Assembly: GCA_902810755.1 (NCBI GenBank)
Contig: CADDYT010000203.1
Span: 1 to 9,458 of the forward strand
DNA length: 9,458 bases
From: Chloroflexota bacterium
Lineage (GTDB): Bacteria; Chloroflexota; Ktedonobacteria; Ktedonobacterales; Ktedonobacteraceae
Reading direction: 5' to 3'
The position numbers and the translations under genes are program-made. Shown one piece after another: positions 5,333 through 9,458 of this stretch. The notes beneath the pieces are model-generated. The model saw nothing but the letters and a program-made list of their open reading frames with translations. It ran no database searches and was not told where the DNA came from. Position 1 is the first letter of the stretch. Every line of letters begins with the position of its first letter.

Positions 5333-7674
5333 CGAGAATACGCCCCTACTGCTTCCTCTGCGAGCTTTTGCCATCTCGCAAATTCAGCCTCTACCCAACT
5401 TTCTAACTCTGGCATTCTGCTCATGCGGAAATTGCAGATGCGCTGAGGGGTCAATTTTCGGCCATAGTTGAAACGCCAGCGTTCCAGGCGGATGAGAGCT
5501 GCGGCAATAAAGAGACAGGCTAGCGGCAATTGCTCCTCTTTCGCCAGGAGAACAAGACAATCATCGTTGACGCCACAAGGCTCCATTTGTACGAATGCCT
5601 CACCGATTGTCCCTGTTTGAGCAACCGTTACAAACGGTGGTTGTATCAAATGCTCAAAATCCAGCCATCCATAGCAGCCGTTATATTCTTCGGTTGGTGA
5701 AATGATGAGCGAATCACCGGAAGCAATCCCTTCGCGGCTATGCAACTCTTTCTGACCGTAAAAGAGATCAAAAAACTCGCCAATGGTGCCTGGATCTTGA
5801 GGCAACTTGCCCGCGTTGGCTAATTTTGCCTGACCTGCAAGTTCCCGATAGGGCGTTACTTTCAATTCACCGGACTGCACTTTCCTGCGTTGGGTTGCCA
5901 CCTGCGAAGCGTAGCGCACGTAGAATGTGGCCCACCTTCTTAGCAGCTCGTCAATACCCGTTTTCAGTTCCTCTTCTGTGGGAAGAGCAGACGGAATATA
6001 TAATCCTGGAGACCATTCCGCATCACCTGTTACCGTTGCGACTCCTGAAAAACCGGCTACCTCTCTTTTATTGATGATCGCGTCAACCGCGTCAGGGATT
6101 TGATTTTTTCCGTCTAAACGAGCGACACGAGTTCCTTTTTTCAGTGTCAGGCCATCATACTGAAGGCGTACAAAGACTGTCTTACGTTGTGTGTGGTGAG
6201 GCACTCCCTTTTCGAGGAGTACAACGCATGTGGTAGCCGAGGCGTAGGGTTGAAATAATTCATCTGGCAACTGACAGACAGCCAGCAGGGAATGCCTGGA
6301 GAGGATTTCCCGCCTCCAATCTCCATTTTCGGCCTTTGAGATCAGGCTTGCTGGCAGGATCACCGCCAGTTTTCCCCTTTGCTCCAGCGCGTCTAACGCC
6401 GTATCAACAAACTGCTGTGGCAATGCATCCGTCTTCTTATGGGGAAACGGGGGATTCATCAGCGCAACCTGGCATTTGCCTGTCGGATAATCTTTTGCCA
6501 GGAAACAATTGTCCTTGCGAATGCCTGTCCTTCCATCTCCGCGCAAGATCATATTGGCTACACAGAGTGCAGCTGTAATAGGTTCAGATTCATAGCCGAT
6601 CAGGTGGTCGCGGATAATGTTGATGGTATCTTCATATCTCAAGTGCGAACCGCTGATAACCCGCTGTAAGCAAGCAACCAGGAAACCGCCTGTTCCGCAT
6701 GCGGGATCAATGACAATATCTCTCTCCGTAACTTCGCAAATATCGGCCATGAAGCGAGTGATATGGCGGGGAGTAAAATATTGCCCGATAGTGTTACCGC
6801 CGGTATAGCGAAAAAACGTTTCGTATAATTGACCGAGATAATCATATGCAAACGATGCTGTAACTACATTGAGCTTCTCAAGTGTCGCCAGTATTTGCCA
6901 GGCCGATGCCGCCAGTTTATCATTGGCTTCATCGATATGTAGACTTCTCGCAAGCTCGGCCTTACCGCCTTTAGCAAAAGCAATCTCACAGGCGTTGTTG
7001 ATATCCTGGAGTACGTAATCGGGGCTTTTTCTCAACTCGCCGCGAGACTGCCAGAGGGCCAGCATCATTGCCCCGACATATGCCGGTCTATATTCATCTT
7101 TTACGTGCGCCTCGCGCAATATTCTGTTAATCAGATCTGCCTTGCTCGCCAGCACTTCTGGTCTGGGAATAATCGGGGCAAGATCTAACCGATCAAGAGA
7201 TGACAGGAGAGCAAGCACATCTTCATATGTAGGAATCCAGGAAATAGGCTTGCCCTCATAAACCACTTCTCTCCACTGGCCTTGATAGTATTTTGAGACT
7301 CCGACACGTATCTTCGTCCGGTTCTGACCGGCAACGCCAATAGCTATTACAGTGTGTCCGGCTACCCGGCATGCCTCGGCGTAAACTCCACACGCCTCCT
7401 CCACTGCCTGCGCAAAATCATGCTCGTCTGCCTTCGCCTCAATCACCATAAGAGGTCGATGGCTAGCTTTATCAATTACCAGAAAGTCGGGGTAAGCATC
7501 GCCTTTTCCAGACTTACTTTTCCCTGTAAAAATGTCTGCCAGTTCCAGAAAACCTTTATATTCATTCTGTCGCACCACGCAGCCATGGGGTGGACGTGAG
7601 GCATCCCAGCCCTGAATGCTGAGTAGATCTGTCACGACATCTTCAGTTCGTACTTCAGAAATATGCTTTGCCAT
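5329..7674 (-). CDS. Nuclease-DNA adenine methyltransferase-TRD fusion (Type IIG-like restriction-modification)
   Basis: One 781-residue chain carries three parts. Residues 1-160 form an HsdR-N-like PD-(D/E)xK nuclease with P62-D63, E79-A-K81 and a following Q89...Y98, so the catalytic set looks intact. After a helical connector (about 175-270), an N6-adenine methylase of the HsdM type (N6_Mtase, about 275-520) has G-Q-Y-F-T-P (297-302), SAM motif D-P-A-C-G-T-G-G-F (323-331) and catalytic N-P-P-F (407-410). The last part (about 560-775) resembles one HsdS-type target recognition domain, ending 'G-R-K-L-T-P-Q-R-I'. It should modify and possibly cut DNA at one recognition site as a stand-alone system; no hsdS, hsdR or second subunit is nearby. 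At 781 residues it is shorter than many Type IIG enzymes. The gene is clearly richer in A/T codons than ruvB or the TPR gene, suggesting transfer. ATG 7674 has GAAGGAT upstream. An orphan methylase with a dead nuclease is possible. Confidence 0.85.
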   Translation of the reverse strand: MAKHISEVRTEDVVTDLLSIQGWDASRPPHGCVVRQNEYKGFLELADIFTGKSKSGKGDAYPDFLVIDKASHRPLMVIEAKADEHDFAQAVEEACGVYAEACRVAGHTVIAIGVAGQNRTKIRVGVSKYYQGQWREVVYEGKPISWIPTYEDVLALLSSLDRLDLAPIIPRPEVLASKADLINRILREAHVKDEYRPAYVGAMMLALWQSRGELRKSPDYVLQDINNACEIAFAKGGKAELARSLHIDEANDKLAASAWQILATLEKLNVVTASFAYDYLGQLYETFFRYTGGNTIGQYFTPRHITRFMADICEVTERDIVIDPACGTGGFLVACLQRVISGSHLRYEDTINIIRDHLIGYESEPITAALCVANMILRGDGRTGIRKDNCFLAKDYPTGKCQVALMNPPFPHKKTDALPQQFVDTALDALEQRGKLAVILPASLISKAENGDWRREILSRHSLLAVCQLPDELFQPYASATTCVVLLEKGVPHHTQRKTVFVRLQYDGLTLKKGTRVARLDGKNQIPDAVDAIINKREVAGFSGVATVTGDAEWSPGLYIPSALPTEEELKTGIDELLRRWATFYVRYASQVATQRRKVQSGELKVTPYRELAGQAKLANAGKLPQDPGTIGEFFDLFYGQKELHSREGIASGDSLIISPTEEYNGCYGWLDFEHLIQPPFVTVAQTGTIGEAFVQMEPCGVNDDCLVLLAKEEQLPLACLFIAAALIRLERWRFNYGRKLTPQRICNFRMSRMPELESWVEAEFARWQKLAEEAVGAYSR

Positions 7675-7730
7675 ACAGGTATCCTTCGAATGTGATATTC
7701 CCCTCTTCCGTATAAACCGCTTCCCTCTGT

Positions 7731-7739
7731 ATTATGGCA
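7731..7739 (-). promoter_or_regulatory. Extended -10 promoter of the methylase/nuclease gene
   Basis: On the minus strand TGC-CATAAT (hexamer 7736-7731, TG at 7739-7738) forms an extended -10, 56 bases upstream of the ATG at 7674, with no good -35 visible. It lies between the terminator of the TPR gene and the methylase, so the methylase appears to be transcribed on its own. Confidence 0.5.
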
Positions 7740-7760
7740 CAAATTTTCGAAATAGAGGTA

Positions 7761-7802
7761 GAAAAAGGCGTTCGCGTAGCCGGAATGGCTACGCGAACGC
7801 CT
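7761..7802 (-). terminator. Intrinsic terminator with perfect 16-bp stem
   Basis: The arms aggcgttcgcgtagcc (7766-7781) and ggctacgcgaacgcct (7787-7802) pair without mismatch around a 5-base loop. Reading leftward, the stem is followed by TTTTT (7766-7762), so it terminates the TPR gene 25 bases after its stop. On the plus strand no T-run follows, so it acts in one direction. The stem is unusually long for a simple terminator. Confidence 0.85.
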
Positions 7803-7826
7803 GGATCAATTATTAAAGGGCAATGC

Positions 7827-9458
7827 TTAATTCGCCGCGCGCAGTTCTTGCAGGGTAGCCAGGCGCTCGCGGGCGATAGGGCTGTCGGGGTTGATGCGGG
7901 CGAGGTTGCGGTAGACGCGGCTGGCCTGTTCGTACTCGCCGACGGACTGATAGGTCTGGCCGAGCAGGTCGTAGGCTTCGAAGTTGTTGCGATCAATAGC
8001 GATCAGCTGTTGCAGCGCGGCCACCGACTCCTTGACCTGGTTGGTATCGAAGTAGTGGTGAGCGATGATGGACTGGTAGCGCGCCGCCTCGCCCGTCTTG
8101 CCAAGTTGCATGCAGTAGCTGACCATCTCGCGCAGCACCTCCATTGAGCCGGGCATCAGATCGTAGGCGCGGCGCAAGTTGGAAAGGGCCTCCTCGGTGT
8201 CGCCCGTCTCGGCGTAGATGTTGCCGATCTGCTGCAAGGCGGCTCCGGCCTCCTCCTTCTGGTTGTAGCGCAGCTTGATGTCGGCCAGCAAGCGCAGTTC
8301 CGCGATGGCCTCTTCCAGCAGGCCGCGATTGATGTAGATGTCGGCCAGTTCACGGTGCGCGCGCGCATCCTGGGGGGCCAGGCGCACCATCTCTTTCAGG
8401 ACGGTCAGCGCGTTGTCGCCCTGCCGCGTCTCTTTGTAGTGCCTGACGAGTTCGATGTACTCTTGCAACGCGCCTTCTACATCGCTCGGGCGGGCGGAAA
8501 TCTCGGCCAGCGTTGAGGAGACTTCATCCTGGAAGGTGGTGGACTGGCGCACCTGGCGCAGGATAGATTCGGCCTGCTCGCGCCGCCCCGTGCGTTCGTA
8601 GGCTTTTGCTAGCAGCATGGAGATTTCCACTTCAGGGGCCTGATGCGACTCTCCCTCTTCGCGCGGGCGCGCCGCCCAGACAGCCGGGTCGATGCCGCCC
8701 TTCGAGCGGCGCACGCTTTGCAGCGCCTGCTCAAGCTGCTGGATGGCCGCCTCCGGCTTGCCCTGGGCCAGCAGGCAGTGGGCCGCGCTCACACGCGCCA
8801 GCGCCTCGACGGCGCTGTCACGCAGGGCCAGCATATAGGCATCAATCGCCTTATCATAGAAGCCGGACTGCTGGTGCATCTGTCCGAGCGCGTAGTGGAC
8901 ATCGGCATTGTTGGGATAGATATCCGCCGCCGAGGTGTATTCGCGTACCACCATCTCGTAATGGCGCTGGCCCTCGCCGCGCAATTGCCAGCGCACGCGC
9001 GTCAGTACCTCCAGCGTGCTGGCGCGGGCCGATCCCAGGGTGGTAATCATGGCGACGTGCCAGCGCACCAGGGCCGTGATATTGCGCGGGTCGACCTGCA
9101 GGACGCGCTGGTACTCGGCCACCGCCTGCTGCACGCGCCCCAGCTTTTGCAGGGCCAGGGCGTAGTTCAGGCGCGTCGGCACGCTCGTCGGGCTTTCCTG
9201 CAGCGCCTGCTCCAGTTCGGTCAGGGCGCGATCCATATAGCCCAGGCGCAGGTAGGACTCCGCCGCCAGCGTGCGCTCGCGCAGCAGGTCTTCGCGGTCG
9301 CCCTGACTGCTGAGCAGGTTAATGAGGCGCATGCGGTAGGTCAGGTTGTTCGGCTCCAGTTGCAAGATACGCCGGTAGGTAGCAATGGCGTCATCGATGC
9401 GCCCGTTGACGACATAGGTATCGACGAGGATGGCGTACTTGGTGACGGCCTGCTCGAC
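7827..9458 (-). CDS. Tetratricopeptide-repeat protein (5' end outside the window)
   Basis: At least 543 residues of the C-terminal part are present. The frame stays open to the right edge, where it reads V-E-Q-A-V-T-K-Y-A-I-L... and carries straight into 'L-Q-L-E-P-N-N-L'. The TTG at 9365 is therefore an internal codon and the true start lies beyond 9458. The protein is almost entirely TPR helices, about a dozen units. Consensus positions (G/A-x-x-x-x-A...A-x-x-x-x-P) are clear in A-L-T-E-L-E-Q-A-L-Q-E-S-P, A-V-A-E-Y-Q-R-V-L-Q-V-D-P, Y-D-K-A-I-D-A-Y and Y-E-Q-A-S-R-V-Y. No membrane segment or catalytic motif is seen in this part. Such solenoids serve as protein-interaction scaffolds, and the missing N-terminus could carry another domain. 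It ends at TAA 7829-7827, followed by the strong terminator at 7761-7802. Confidence 0.88.
   Translation of the reverse strand, partial: VEQAVTKYAILVDTYVVNGRIDDAIATYRRILQLEPNNLTYRMRLINLLSSQGDREDLLRERTLAAESYLRLGYMDRALTELEQALQESPTSVPTRLNYALALQKLGRVQQAVAEYQRVLQVDPRNITALVRWHVAMITTLGSARASTLEVLTRVRWQLRGEGQRHYEMVVREYTSAADIYPNNADVHYALGQMHQQSGFYDKAIDAYMLALRDSAVEALARVSAAHCLLAQGKPEAAIQQLEQALQSVRRSKGGIDPAVWAARPREEGESHQAPEVEISMLLAKAYERTGRREQAESILRQVRQSTTFQDEVSSTLAEISARPSDVEGALQEYIELVRHYKETRQGDNALTVLKEMVRLAPQDARAHRELADIYINRGLLEEAIAELRLLADIKLRYNQKEEAGAALQQIGNIYAETGDTEEALSNLRRAYDLMPGSMEVLREMVSYCMQLGKTGEAARYQSIIAHHYFDTNQVKESVAALQQLIAIDRNNFEAYDLLGQTYQSVGEYEQASRVYRNLARINPDSPIARERLATLQELRAAN

Noticed and set aside
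9363..9365. TTG as start codon of the TPR protein
   Set aside because: The frame continues upstream for 31 further TPR-like codons to the window edge, so the gene is truncated by the window rather than starting here.
1..9458. CRISPR array, tRNA or rRNA genes
   Set aside because: No regularly spaced identical repeats, no tRNA cloverleaf with a T-loop GTTCRA box, and no conserved rRNA segment were found on either strand.

Overview
The window looks like chromosomal DNA of a GC-rich, multi-gene-family bacterium of the Chloroflexota, most likely class Ktedonobacteria. This is inferred from family style: a cytoplasmic Ser/Thr kinase opening with 'IGNYRLI' and fused to TPRs, a Tat-exported ferritin-like protein, large TPR proteins, and GC-rich palindromic intergenic sequence. 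No rRNA or other taxonomic marker is present.

Layout. Bases 1-295 hold no gene I can support. Bases 296-658 are a chain of about ten hairpins with no convincing protein. It looks like a large structured non-coding RNA or a non-autonomous IS605/omega-RNA-type element, preceded by three 11-bp-phased CTTAAC-like repeats. Next comes a rightward series: a Tat-secreted ferritin-like protein (682-1476), a strong hairpin terminator, a protein kinase with C-terminal TPRs (1584-3062), a repeat-bearing spacer, a METTL7/UbiE-like SAM methyltransferase (3273-3947) and ruvB (4027-5088). The methyltransferase, ruvB and the following remnant each have a similar extended -10 element (TGATAYAAT).

After ruvB lies a gene wreck: promoter, ideal Shine-Dalgarno and ATG are followed within about 20 bases by the out-of-frame C-terminal end of a WYL-domain regulator (about 5172-5332). 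It meets, tail to tail, a leftward 781-residue nuclease-methyltransferase-specificity protein (5329-7674). That protein resembles a single-chain Type IIG restriction-modification enzyme, and its gene is visibly more AT-rich than its neighbours. It has its own extended -10 promoter. A perfect 16-bp stem terminator upstream of that promoter ends a leftward TPR protein gene (7827-9458) that runs off the right edge of the window.

How they relate. ruvB is housekeeping Holliday-junction processing. The methylase/nuclease gene is an acquired defence module beside a decayed WYL regulator, a regulator type often found with defence genes. The ferritin-like protein, kinase and TPR protein are independent accessory or signalling genes. 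No multi-gene pathway is evident. The most unusual items are the structured RNA region, the WYL deletion scar, and the kinase that has lost its glycine-rich loop.
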